Assembly: GCA_041686315.1 (NCBI GenBank)
Contig: JAWLEC010000016.1
Coordinates: forward strand, 1-33,250
Direction of reading: 5' to 3'
Origin: Sva-07 sp041686315
GTDB lineage: Bacteria > Actinomycetota > Acidimicrobiia > Acidimicrobiales > Ilumatobacteraceae
Length of the DNA stretch: 33,250 nucleotides
Shown here: positions 1 through 6,461 of the stretch, in pieces
How positions within the stretch are numbered: position 1 is the stretch's first letter
Layout: the number at the start of each line of letters is the position of its first letter
Program-made: the position numbers and the translations under genes
The notes under the pieces: model-generated
Databases searched by the model: none
The model's input: the letters and a program-made list of their open reading frames with translations, nothing else
Told to the model about the DNA's origin: nothing

Positions 1-81
1 CTCGTCGCCGCCGTATGCCCCCACCATGTGCCGGTTCAACGAGTCGAGCAGCACGACGACCACGTTCTGCGGATCAGCCAT
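1..81 (-). CDS. Sulfatase family protein, N-terminal fragment (runs off the window)
   Basis: Only the first 27 codons are in the window. They read on the minus strand from an ATG at 81 as a short polar start followed by NVVVVLLDSLNRHMVGAYGG. This matches the opening strand of alkaline-phosphatase-fold sulfatases, where a hydrophobic beta strand ends in a metal-binding Asp (here LLDS) followed by a G-x-YGG turn. The sulfatase CxPSR motif would lie outside the window, so sulfatase versus phosphatase or phosphonohydrolase cannot be decided. The start is supported by a TACGGT box six bases upstream, and the gene lies 48 bp downstream of the thioesterase stop, with a hairpin between. Visible: start and motif. 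Inferred: family. Confidence 0.6.
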   Translation of the reverse strand, partial: MADPQNVVVVLLDSLNRHMVGAYGGDE

Positions 82-87
82 CGCCCG

Positions 88-93
88 ACCGTA
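88..93 (-). promoter_or_regulatory. -10 box TACGGT for a leaderless sulfatase mRNA
   Basis: TACGGT on the minus strand lies 6 nt before the ATG at 81, placing the expected transcription start at or next to the A of ATG. The following bases (CGGGCG) are nearly the same as those after the TACGGT box at 15165. Confidence 0.5.
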
Positions 94-110
94 GTGCTGC
101 CGCGAGCGCG

Positions 111-155
111 ACCCGAGAAGCGACAGCAGTCAGACCCCGCTGTCGCTTCTCGGGT
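111..155. repeat. Intergenic hairpin with 17-bp perfect arms; supplies the thioesterase stop codon
   Basis: Arms 111-127 and 139-155 are perfect inverted copies (ACCCGAGAAGCGACAGC and its complement) around an 11-nt loop. Read on the minus strand, the right-hand arm and loop encode the final residues R-S-D-S-G-V and the TGA of the thioesterase gene. A near copy at 19788-19835 ends an unrelated gene in the same reading frame. The location between two same-strand genes fits a terminator without a T-tract, but the shared sequence suggests a dispersed repeat element. Confidence 0.8.
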
Positions 156-903
156 GGGTGGGGGCGGGAGTCCAGCAGGCTGCGGTGACCACCCGATCGT
201 CGACGACGAGCCACGCCGAGGTCGTGTCGGTGTCGTCCTGGGTGGCGACGACCAGGTCGACGTCGGTGCCGGGATCGAGCGGCGAGAGGTACTCGACCTC
301 GGCGACACCACGCCGTGACCCGGCGGGGAGCACCTCCTCCACGGCCGCCCAGTGCGCCGCATTGTTCACGTGGCGGAGCGGGTCGATGTCGACCCGGCGG
401 ATCGGCCAGGGACGGCGCGTCGCGTCCGGGGAGGGACGCGCAAGCGACAGCCGCGTCGACACCCGGCGACCGGCAGCGGCCGCGCCGTACAGCTCGTGAA
501 AGGTGTCGGTCAGGTTGGTCGGCCGCCCCGAGGTGGGGTCGACGCGGATCCACAGGCTGACCGCTTCGATCGTCGCGCCACGCTCGCCGGAGATCGAGGT
601 GCGACGCTCCGCCCAGCTGCGGCCCGTGCCCGAGCAGAACGTGGCCAGCTCCAGTCGCTCGTCGAGCGATGCCGCACGTCGGACGTCGATCATCGTGCGG
701 CGCACCACCCAACCGAAGGCGTCGTCCAACGGCGCGTCGGCGGTGTCGTCGGTCGCCACGTCCTGCAGGTAGCGGGCCGTGGCGTCGAGACGGAGCCGGG
801 CGCGGTCGTCGACGTCACCGAGCCGGACGGTGCGCGAGCGCGTCACGACACGGCCCGACGCGGGACGGGGCAGCAGTTCGACGGCAGGGAGGTCGGCGGG
901 CAT
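130..903 (-). CDS. Acyl-ACP thioesterase family protein (double hotdog)
   Basis: A 257-residue protein that reads as a tandem hotdog fold of the FatA/acyl-ACP thioesterase type, expected to hydrolyse acyl-ACP or acyl-CoA in the cytoplasm. The first half (about 20-140) starts TRSRTVRLGDVD and the second half (about 165-250) carries VDIDPLRHVNN at 171-181, the D-x-N/P-x-H-V-N-N signature of this family. I chose ATG 903 rather than an upstream in-frame codon at 942, because the family normally begins just before the first hotdog strand and a TACGTT box lies 11 nt upstream. The last six codons and TGA come from the hairpin at 111-155, so the native C-terminus may once have been different. It stands alone, divergent from the dimethylformamidase-like gene. 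Substrate unknown. Confidence 0.8.
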   Translation of the reverse strand: MPADLPAVELLPRPASGRVVTRSRTVRLGDVDDRARLRLDATARYLQDVATDDTADAPLDDAFGWVVRRTMIDVRRAASLDERLELATFCSGTGRSWAERRTSISGERGATIEAVSLWIRVDPTSGRPTNLTDTFHELYGAAAAGRRVSTRLSLARPSPDATRRPWPIRRVDIDPLRHVNNAAHWAAVEEVLPAGSRRGVAEVEYLSPLDPGTDVDLVVATQDDTDTTSAWLVVDDRVVTAACWTPAPTHPRSDSGV

Positions 904-914
904 GGACGCAACGG

Positions 915-920
915 AACGTA
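915..920 (-). promoter_or_regulatory. Candidate -10 box TACGTT for the thioesterase gene
   Basis: TACGTT on the minus strand ends 11 nt before ATG 903, so any leader would be only about 4-5 nt long. No Shine-Dalgarno sequence is visible between. Confidence 0.35.
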
Positions 921-1012
921 CCCGATGACCCCGTCGCCGCACCGTGAGCGTCCGCCCCCGGATCGGCAGGCGCTCTCCGCCCTCCCGGTTCGCAGCCGGC
1001 CGGTCGCCTGTC

Positions 1013-1018
1013 TATGGT
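1013..1018 (+). promoter_or_regulatory. -10 box TATGGT for a leaderless mRNA
   Basis: TATGGT is followed by CGGCGC and then the ATG at 1025, a 6-nt gap. The gap matches the other leaderless-type starts in the window and supports 1025 over the upstream in-frame ATG at 944. Confidence 0.5.
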
Positions 1019-1024
1019 CGGCGC

Positions 1025-2593
1025 ATGGCGTACGAGACGGTCACGGGATACTGCTGGCCGCAGTCGGCCGCGGTGGGGGAGCGGGTGGCGCTGCACCTGT
1101 CGTCGGCGGGCGGGAGGCCCGTGTCGATCGAGGTTGCACGGATCGGCGCCGAGCGCGAGGTGGTGTTCGAGGAGCACGGCGTTCCGGCCGGTGACCACCC
1201 GACGCCACCGGATGCCCCCGAGCGCGGGTGCGACTGGCCGGTCGCCGTCGAGATCGACGTCGACCCGTCGTGGCGCTCCGGCTACCACGAGGTGCTGCTC
1301 ACGATCGACGTCGACGGCAGGCTCCGCCGCAGCCGGGCGTTCTTCGTGGTGCGTCCCGACCCCACCAGCACGACCGCCACGATCCTGTGGGCGCTCGGAA
1401 CCAACACCTGGCACGCGTACAACGACGTCGGCGGCCGCAACCTCTACACCGGCGCCACACAGGCGTCGCTGCTGCGGCCCATGGCCCCCGGCTACCTGTC
1501 CAAGCCACCCGGCGCCGGCCAACGGGTGACCTCGCTGCATCCACCCGACCACCAGTCGGCTGCGCACGTCGGCTACCTCCGGCTGAACCACCTGTCGCCG
1601 TGGGGAGGCTCGGCCGGCTGGCCCAACTGGGAGCTGCCGTTCGTGCAGTGGGCCGAGCGGGAGGGCTACGCGATCGACATCGTCACCAACGCCGACCTCG
1701 AGGACCATCCCGAACTGCTCGCCACGCCGGGCTCGCCGTACTCGCTGTACCTGTCGATCGGCCACGACGAGTACTGGTCGGGACCGATGCGCGACACCGT
1801 CGAGGCCTTCATCGCTGCCGGCGGCCACGCGGCGTTCCTGTCGGGCAACACGGCGTTCTGGCAGGTACGGATGGAGCAGCCCGTCGGGCGGCCGGGTGGT
1901 TCCGGGGCGGGCCCCACCGATGGCCCCGCCTCGGTGATGGTCGGATACAAGGGTCGTTTCAAGGACGATCCGGTGTACGACACCGACCGGCAGGCCGAGC
2001 TCACCACCATCTGGTCCGACCATCTCCTCGACCGGCCCGAGAACCACATGACCGGCGTCAGTTTCACCCGCGGTGGCTACCACCGCATCGGAAAGCGGGC
2101 CACCCGCGGCGCCGGCGGCTACACGCTGCACCGCCCGGAGCACTGGATCTTCGACGGTACGGGCCTCGACTACGGCGACGTGCTCGGTGCCGGCGCCACG
2201 ATCGTCGGGTACGAGTGCGACGGGTGCGACTTCACCTACCGCGACGGGCTGCCCCACCCCACCGGCGAGGACGGCACACCGGCCGACTTCCAGATCCTCG
2301 GCACCGCACCGGCTGCCCACTTCACCCGGACCACGGCGTCGCGCCCCCCGGCTCCGAACGAGCCGTCGGAGATCGAGTTCATCGCCTCACGGCTGTTCGA
2401 CGACCGCGACCCGGCGAGCGTCGAGCGGATCGCCCACGGCCATGCCGTGCTCGGCAGCTACGTGTCGGCCGGCGGCGGCACGGTCGTCACCTCCGGGTGC
2501 ACCGACTGGGTCTGGGGCCTCGCGGAACGGGACCGTCACGTGGAACAGATCACCCGCAACATCCTCGATCGCCTGTCGACCCGCCGCGCCTGA
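1025..2593 (+). CDS. N,N-dimethylformamidase large-subunit-like protein
   Basis: A 522-residue protein related to the large (beta) subunit C-terminal domain of N,N-dimethylformamidase, an iron amidohydrolase. Residues 1-110 form an Ig-like beta domain (WPQSAAVGERVALHLSS...FFVVRPD). The core then shows NTWHAYNDVGGRNLYTG (127-143), GHDEYWSG (246-253) and GGHAAFLSGNTAFW (266-279), blocks typical of this family; the Tyr and Glu of GHDEYW are plausible metal-site residues but I cannot assign them without an alignment. No signal peptide is seen. No dmfA1 small-subunit gene lies beside it, and many actinobacterial homologues stand alone, so formamide is not a secure substrate. Start 1025 is chosen from the TATGGT box and from the lack of family-like sequence upstream. 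It ends in a symmetric inverted repeat shared with the convergent crotonase gene. Confidence 0.75.
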   Translation: MAYETVTGYCWPQSAAVGERVALHLSSAGGRPVSIEVARIGAEREVVFEEHGVPAGDHPTPPDAPERGCDWPVAVEIDVDPSWRSGYHEVLLTIDVDGRLRRSRAFFVVRPDPTSTTATILWALGTNTWHAYNDVGGRNLYTGATQASLLRPMAPGYLSKPPGAGQRVTSLHPPDHQSAAHVGYLRLNHLSPWGGSAGWPNWELPFVQWAEREGYAIDIVTNADLEDHPELLATPGSPYSLYLSIGHDEYWSGPMRDTVEAFIAAGGHAAFLSGNTAFWQVRMEQPVGRPGGSGAGPTDGPASVMVGYKGRFKDDPVYDTDRQAELTTIWSDHLLDRPENHMTGVSFTRGGYHRIGKRATRGAGGYTLHRPEHWIFDGTGLDYGDVLGAGATIVGYECDGCDFTYRDGLPHPTGEDGTPADFQILGTAPAAHFTRTTASRPPAPNEPSEIEFIASRLFDDRDPASVERIAHGHAVLGSYVSAGGGTVVTSGCTDWVWGLAERDRHVEQITRNILDRLSTRRA

Positions 2594-2635
2594 GCCGGGT
2601 CGCGGAGCGCTGCCCGCCCCGGTGACGTCTCAGGC
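2588..2635. terminator. Symmetric inverted repeat containing both convergent stop codons
   Basis: GCCTGAG at 2588-2594 and CTCAGGC at 2629-2635 are inverted copies; each contains the Ala-stop (GCC TGA) of one of the two convergent genes. A second inner pair, CCGGG and CCCGG, lies between. It could form a weak bidirectional terminator stem, but there is no T-tract and the loop is long. Confidence 0.4.
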
Positions 2636-3463
2636 CTCGTCGCGGATCACCTGGATCCCGGTGGGATCCACCAGCGAGTCGAACTTCAAGCGGTTGTGGC
2701 TGTGGCCCACGTGGTGCAGACCGAACGCCGACTGCAGCGCTGTGTACTGACCCATCGCGTCGAGGGCGTTGTTCACCGACTGCTTGGCGAGCGTGAGCCC
2801 GAACATCGGGCGCTTGGCGATGTGGGCGGCCGTCTCGAGGGTGGCCGACTCGAGCTCGTCGCGTGGCACCACCTTGTTCACCATGCCGTGGTGCAGCGCC
2901 TCCTGTGCGGTGATCGCCCGTCCGGTGAACAGCATCTCCTTGGCGAGCCGCGCCCCGGCCTCGTAGGGGTGGGTGAAGTACTCGTGTCCGTTGACCCCGA
3001 AGGCCACGACGGGATCGGAGAACGTGGCCTCCTCCGAGCAGATCACGAGGTCCATCGGCCAGACCAGCATCAGTCCGCCCGCGATCACCTTGCCCTGCAC
3101 CGAGGCGATGGTGGGCTTGGGGATGTTGCGCCACCGCCAGCACATCCCCACGTACATCTCCGCCTCGCGCGCCATGTACCCCTCGGCGCCGTCGGCGTCG
3201 AAGTGGCACTGGGTGCCGATGGTGTGCAGTTCGTCCATGTCGGGGTCGAGGTCGGCGAGGTCGTGGCCCGAGGAGAAGTGCTTGCCGTCGGCGGCGAGCA
3301 CGATGCAGCGCACGTCGGTGTCCTGCGCCGCCACGTCGAACGCCTCGTTGACCTCGGAGATCATGAGGTAGTTCTGGGCGTTGGCCATCTCCGCGCGCGC
3401 CAGGGTGATGCGGCCGACACCGGTGGCCGGCGTGTCGTAGCGGACGTGGTTCCAGTCGGTCAT
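2630..3463 (-). CDS. Enoyl-CoA hydratase/isomerase (crotonase) family protein without the hydratase glutamates
   Basis: A 277-residue crotonase-fold protein expected to act on a CoA thioester. The oxyanion-hole segments are present: KHFSSGHDL (61-69) and GKVIAGGLML (124-133). By eye, the two catalytic Glu of rat enoyl-CoA hydratase (in GGCE and QPE) fall on Met (GGLM, 129-132) and Val (SDPVV, 149-153), so a simple hydratase mechanism is doubtful and a hydrolase, decarboxylase or isomerase role is possible. The insert around residues 75-100 (PDMDELHTIGTQCHFD) is longer than in hydratases. The gene begins 16 bp after the stop of the F420-type oxidoreductase, with GAGGAA ahead of the ATG as ribosome binding site, so the two are probably co-transcribed and may act in one acyl-CoA or sterol side-chain pathway (inference). 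Confidence 0.85.
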   Translation of the reverse strand: MTDWNHVRYDTPATGVGRITLARAEMANAQNYLMISEVNEAFDVAAQDTDVRCIVLAADGKHFSSGHDLADLDPDMDELHTIGTQCHFDADGAEGYMAREAEMYVGMCWRWRNIPKPTIASVQGKVIAGGLMLVWPMDLVICSEEATFSDPVVAFGVNGHEYFTHPYEAGARLAKEMLFTGRAITAQEALHHGMVNKVVPRDELESATLETAAHIAKRPMFGLTLAKQSVNNALDAMGQYTALQSAFGLHHVGHSHNRLKFDSLVDPTGIQVIRDEA

Positions 3464-3479
3464 GTCACGTTCCTCGTCG

Positions 3480-4376
3480 TCAGGCCGACGGGGCGAGCGC
3501 CTCGAGGACGTTCCAGTCGAGGTCGAGCGGCCCGTCCGTGGACACCGGTTGGATGCACACGTGGTCGGCGCCGGCGTCGTAGTGCGCCTGCACGCCCGCC
3601 CGCACCCGGTCCTCGTCGCCCCACACGATCACGTGGTCGACGAAACGGTGGGCGCGCTGTTCGATCTCGTCGTCGGTGAACCCCAGCCGGATCCAGCTGT
3701 TGCGGTAGTTGGGCAGGCCGGCGTAACGGTCGATCTGCACGTTGGCGGCGGCGCGGGCGGCATCGGCGTCGGTCGACAGCACCACCTTCTGTTCCACGCA
3801 CAGCAGAGCGTCGGGGCCGATCGCCTCTCGTGCTTCGGCGGTGTGCTCGGGCGTGGTGAAGTAGGGGTGGGCGCCGTCGGCCGCGGTGGCCGACAGCTCG
3901 AGCATCTTGGGGCCCAGAGCTGCGAGCAGCCGCAGCGGCGGCTCGTCGGGTTTCACCGAACCGAACGGGGAGTTGTCCATCGCCGCGAGGTACTCGCGCA
4001 TCTTGGTGAGCGGCTTGGAGTAGTCGAGGCCGCGCAGCCCGGCCACCATCGGGCCGTGGCTCACGCCGAGCCCCAGCACGAACCGCCCGCCGGTCTGCTC
4101 GCCGAGGGTGTTCGCCGCCTGCATCATCGGGCCGGGGTGACGGTGGAAGATGTTGGCGATGCCGGTGGCGAACTGGAGGCTCTCGGTCTGCGAACCGAGC
4201 CAGGCGATGTGGGCGAACGGGTCACGGCCCACGGTGTCGGGCAGCCAGAGCGTGGAGTAGCCGAGCGACTCCACCCGGCCCGCCATCTCCGCTGCCTGTC
4301 CGGCGCTCATGGCATCGGTGAAGTACCAGATCCCGAGGTTGGAGGGTCCGCCGGTCAGTCGATCTCGTGCGCTCAT
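3480..4376 (-). CDS. LLM-class F420-dependent oxidoreductase
   Basis: A 298-residue luciferase-like monooxygenase-fold protein. It begins NLGIWYFTDAMSAGQAAEMAGRVESLGY-STLWLPD and continues FATGIANIFHRHPGPMMQAA, GGRFVLGLGVSH and a C-terminal GADHVCIQPVS, the order of blocks in actinobacterial F420-dependent oxidoreductases of the MSMEG_4141-like group (family memory). Members transfer hydride between coenzyme F420 and a substrate; the substrate here is unknown. ATG 4376 is chosen because a TAGTGT box lies 7 nt upstream. It is first in a two-gene unit with the crotonase, 16 bp apart. The upstream region holds the tandem 62-bp repeat that ends the cyclotransferase gene. Confidence 0.85.
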   Translation of the reverse strand: MSARDRLTGGPSNLGIWYFTDAMSAGQAAEMAGRVESLGYSTLWLPDTVGRDPFAHIAWLGSQTESLQFATGIANIFHRHPGPMMQAANTLGEQTGGRFVLGLGVSHGPMVAGLRGLDYSKPLTKMREYLAAMDNSPFGSVKPDEPPLRLLAALGPKMLELSATAADGAHPYFTTPEHTAEAREAIGPDALLCVEQKVVLSTDADAARAAANVQIDRYAGLPNYRNSWIRLGFTDDEIEQRAHRFVDHVIVWGDEDRVRAGVQAHYDAGADHVCIQPVSTDGPLDLDWNVLEALAPSA

Positions 4377-4383
4377 CCGGCCG

Positions 4384-4389
4384 ACACTA
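4384..4389 (-). promoter_or_regulatory. -10 box TAGTGT for the LLM oxidoreductase gene
   Basis: TAGTGT on the minus strand is followed by CGGCCGG and then ATG 4376, a 7-nt gap as expected for a leaderless transcript. Confidence 0.5.
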
Positions 4390-4448
4390 CGAAACCGTCG
4401 CCGCCCGTCGTCAGTCCGGACGGGTCATCACCGCAACGACGGCGCCCC

Positions 4449-4583
4449 GGCCGTCACGTTTGCGTTGCAGGAATGTCGGGACGTCCCAACGGAAACGTCA
4501 CGCAAACGGTGGGCGCGCCCTGGCCGTCACGTTTGCGTTGCAGGAATGTCGGGACGTCCCAACGGAAACGTCACGCAAACGGT
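4449..4583. repeat. Two identical 62-bp direct repeats, each with internal dyad symmetry
   Basis: Copies at 4449-4510 and 4522-4583 look identical over 62 bp and are 73 bp apart, separated by 11 bp. Each contains inverted arms CGTTTGCGT and ACGCAAACG (4457-4465 and 4500-4508 in copy one) enclosing a central palindrome GGGACGTCCC. The stop of the cyclotransferase gene (GCG TGA, 4571-4576) lies inside copy two, so the repeat provides its C-terminal codons. Possible roles are a double terminator, a protein-binding site or a non-autonomous mobile element; nothing visible decides. Confidence 0.85.
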
Positions 4584-5035
4584 CGTTGCGATCGGTCGAG
4601 GGGGACGGCCAGATGAGGTGGACGGTGGGTCAGCCAGTCACCGGAGGCGATGGGGGTCAGCTCCAGGCCCTGGCCGTAGGCATAGGCCCAGGCGGTGTGA
4701 CCGCGACCGGTGCGGACGGTCACGCGGGAGTACTCGCCGCCGACCACGTCCTCCACCTCGTCGAGAACGTCCAGCGCACGCTCGAGCGACGCCTCGAGCA
4801 GGACGAACGACTGACCGTGGATCGTGCCGTGAACCGTGGCGTCGCCGGCGCCGTGGATCCGGTCGCCACAGTCGCCGAACACGGCAGCGGGGTAGTCGAA
4901 GCCCGTGTCGTACAGCGTGCCGGGCACGGTGTCGGGCCACCCTTCGTCGACCACGAACGGCGCCAACAGGTGCCATCGCACGTCATCGGGTCGCAGCGTG
5001 CCGTACACGAACAGGTGCCGGATCGGTTCGCTCAT
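4571..5035 (-). CDS. Gamma-glutamylcyclotransferase (AIG2-like) family protein
   Basis: A 154-residue GGCT-fold protein. The family signature FVYGTLR is at 9-15, and the catalytic-Glu segment LDEVEDVVGGEYSRV follows at 91-105, with E95 the likely acid/base residue. Family members release 5-oxoproline from gamma-glutamyl amino acids or gamma-glutamyl amines. The gene lies 16 bp downstream of the potD-like gene on the same strand, at the end of the polyamine locus. A role in handling gamma-glutamyl-polyamines is therefore attractive but is only an inference from position. The final codons (QRPFA-stop) are read out of the 62-bp repeat. No ribosome binding site is evident before ATG 5035, in keeping with translation by read-through from potD. 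Confidence 0.8.
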   Translation of the reverse strand: MSEPIRHLFVYGTLRPDDVRWHLLAPFVVDEGWPDTVPGTLYDTGFDYPAAVFGDCGDRIHGAGDATVHGTIHGQSFVLLEASLERALDVLDEVEDVVGGEYSRVTVRTGRGHTAWAYAYGQGLELTPIASGDWLTHRPPHLAVPLDRSQRPFA

Positions 5036-5051
5036 CGCCGGTGACCGTTGA

Positions 5052-6260
5052 TCAGCCCTTGGCCTCGGTGAAGGCGTCGGAGAAGTTGATCTCGAAGTCG
5101 CCGGTGTCCTCGATCAGCTCGAGGCTCTCCTCGCCACCGGGCAGCACGTTCGGATCCTCGAGGAAGGCCAGCAGATCCTCGTCGAGGAACGGCTTCGCCG
5201 CCTCGTTGGGTGTGGTGTAGTAGTTCCAGTTGGCCAGCGCAGCACCCTGCTCGCCGTCCATCAGCCAGTTGATGAACGTGTGCGCCGTGCACGGATGCGG
5301 GGCGTCGAACGGGATCGCCATGTTGTCGATCCAGCGGGTGCCGCCCTCCTCGGGAACGAAGTACTGGTACTGGTCGGTGCCGCCCTCCGTCTCCAGGATC
5401 TGGGTGAACATGTCACCCGAGTAGCCGTGGCCGACCGCCGTCTCCCCGGACGTGAGCAGCTCGTCGGCCGAGTCGGTGTTGAACGCCGCCAGGTTGCCCC
5501 GGGCGTCGGAGATCAGGTCGCGTGCCTGGTCCAGCTCGTCCTGGCTGGTGGTGTTCAGCGAATAGCCCAGGTACTCGAGGGCGGCGCCGAGCGTCTCGCG
5601 CGGGTCGTTGAGCAGCGAGATGGCGCCGCTGTACTGGCCGGCGATCTCCGGGTCGAACACGAGGCTCCAGCTGCGCGGGAAGTCCTCGCCCACCACGGCG
5701 GTGTCCACGGCGAGGCCGGTGGTGCCGGCCTGGTACGGCACCGAGTAGGCGCCGTCGGGATCGTAGGAAAGACCCGTGAACTCCGCCGACAGGTTGGCCA
5801 GGTTGGGGATCGCGTCCTTGTCGAGCGGCTGGACGAACTCGCCGGCGATCATGATCGACACCATGTAGTCGGACGGCACGATCACGTCATAGCCGGAATT
5901 GCCCGCCTGGATCTGGGGCAGCATCGCCTCGTTGGAGTCGTAGACGTCCATGGTGGCGCTGATGCCGTACTCGTCGGCGAACGCCTGCAGCTGCTCGGGG
6001 TCGATGTACTCGGCCCAGTTGTACAGGGCCAGGTCGCCGTCGACTTCGTCGACCGCACACGCGGCGGTGTCCATGTCGCCGCCCGCCGCGTCGCCGGAAC
6101 CGCCGTCGCCGGCCTCGGTCGTCTCCGTGTCGCCGCCGTCGCCGGCCTCGCTACTGCTGTCGTCGTCGTCGCTCCCGCAGGCCCCGGCCACCAGGGCCAG
6201 GGTGAGCGGCACGGCGGCGAGGCGCAGTGTGCGTCGGGTGGTGGGTCGTGTTCGCTTCAT
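5052..6260 (-). CDS. Spermidine/putrescine ABC transporter substrate-binding lipoprotein (PotD-like)
   Basis: A 402-residue extracellular solute-binding lipoprotein. Residues 1-28 are a basic, hydrophobic signal with lipobox LVAGAC (Cys28 lipidated), followed by an acidic Ser/Thr/Gly linker to about residue 65. The mature domain shows the PotD/PotF pattern: YNWAEYIDP, VYDSNEAMLPQI, YDVIVPSDYM, VPYQAGTTGLAV and WIDNMAIPFDAPH. These place it in the polyamine group rather than the sugar or peptide groups. A strong GAGGGAG ribosome binding site (6265-6271) precedes ATG 6260. It follows potC after 188 bp that hold hairpins and a 17-bp tandem repeat, so it may be made in excess from its own transcript. 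Exact ligand unknown. Confidence 0.92.
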   Translation of the reverse strand: MKRTRPTTRRTLRLAAVPLTLALVAGACGSDDDDSSSEAGDGGDTETTEAGDGGSGDAAGGDMDTAACAVDEVDGDLALYNWAEYIDPEQLQAFADEYGISATMDVYDSNEAMLPQIQAGNSGYDVIVPSDYMVSIMIAGEFVQPLDKDAIPNLANLSAEFTGLSYDPDGAYSVPYQAGTTGLAVDTAVVGEDFPRSWSLVFDPEIAGQYSGAISLLNDPRETLGAALEYLGYSLNTTSQDELDQARDLISDARGNLAAFNTDSADELLTSGETAVGHGYSGDMFTQILETEGGTDQYQYFVPEEGGTRWIDNMAIPFDAPHPCTAHTFINWLMDGEQGAALANWNYYTTPNEAAKPFLDEDLLAFLEDPNVLPGGEESLELIEDTGDFEINFSDAFTEAKG

Positions 6261-6273
6261 GGTGCTCCCTCTT

Positions 6274-6335
6274 GGTTGTTCACGCTTGCTGGTTGTTCAC
6301 GCTTGCTGGTTGTTCACGCTTGCTGGTTGTTCACG
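6274..6335. repeat. 17-bp tandem repeat, 3.6 copies, in the potD leader
   Basis: The unit GGTTGTTCACGCTTGCT occurs three times without a mismatch (6274-6290, 6291-6307, 6308-6324), followed by 11 bases of a fourth copy. It ends directly against the Shine-Dalgarno region of the potD-like gene. On the coding strand the repeat reads as GTGAACAACC-containing units and is clearly less GC-rich than its surroundings. It could be an unstable phase-variable spacer, a repeated operator or an mRNA leader element. Confidence 0.9.
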
Positions 6336-6340
6336 TGCAG

Positions 6341-6390
6341 CCACCGTCGTGTGCGTCGCAACGGTGGCACCCGGATGCAGTACGCATCCG
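6341..6390. other. Two small hairpins in the potC-potD intergenic region
   Basis: CCACCGT (6341-6347) pairs with ACGGTGG (6361-6367) around 13 nt, and CGGATGC (6372-6378) pairs with GCATCCG (6384-6390) around AGTAC. They lie between the potC terminator-like stem and the 17-bp repeats. They may be operator dyads or mRNA stem-loops that separate potD expression from the upstream genes. Confidence 0.45.
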
Positions 6391-6423
6391 AGATCATGTC
6401 GCTCCGGCCCGCTGATGTGGCCG

Positions 6424-6461
6424 CACCGGAGGGGTTTTCACGTTGCTGTCATCCTCCGGTG
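6424..6461 (-). terminator. Stem-loop at the end of potC (9-bp perfect arms)
   Basis: CACCGGAGG (6424-6432) and CCTCCGGTG (6453-6461) are perfect inverted arms around a 20-nt loop. The first arm on the coding strand encodes the last residues of PotC and the stop at 6449-6451 lies in the loop. There is no T-tract after the second arm, so it is better viewed as an mRNA-stabilising or attenuating stem that could lower or protect expression around the potC-potD boundary. Confidence 0.55.

Noticed and set aside
815..2320. Long open frame (501 codons) on the minus strand opposite the dimethylformamidase-like gene
   Set aside because: Its protein is Gly/Val/Arg-rich with no recognisable fold and lies opposite a gene with clear family motifs; long antisense frames are expected at this GC content.
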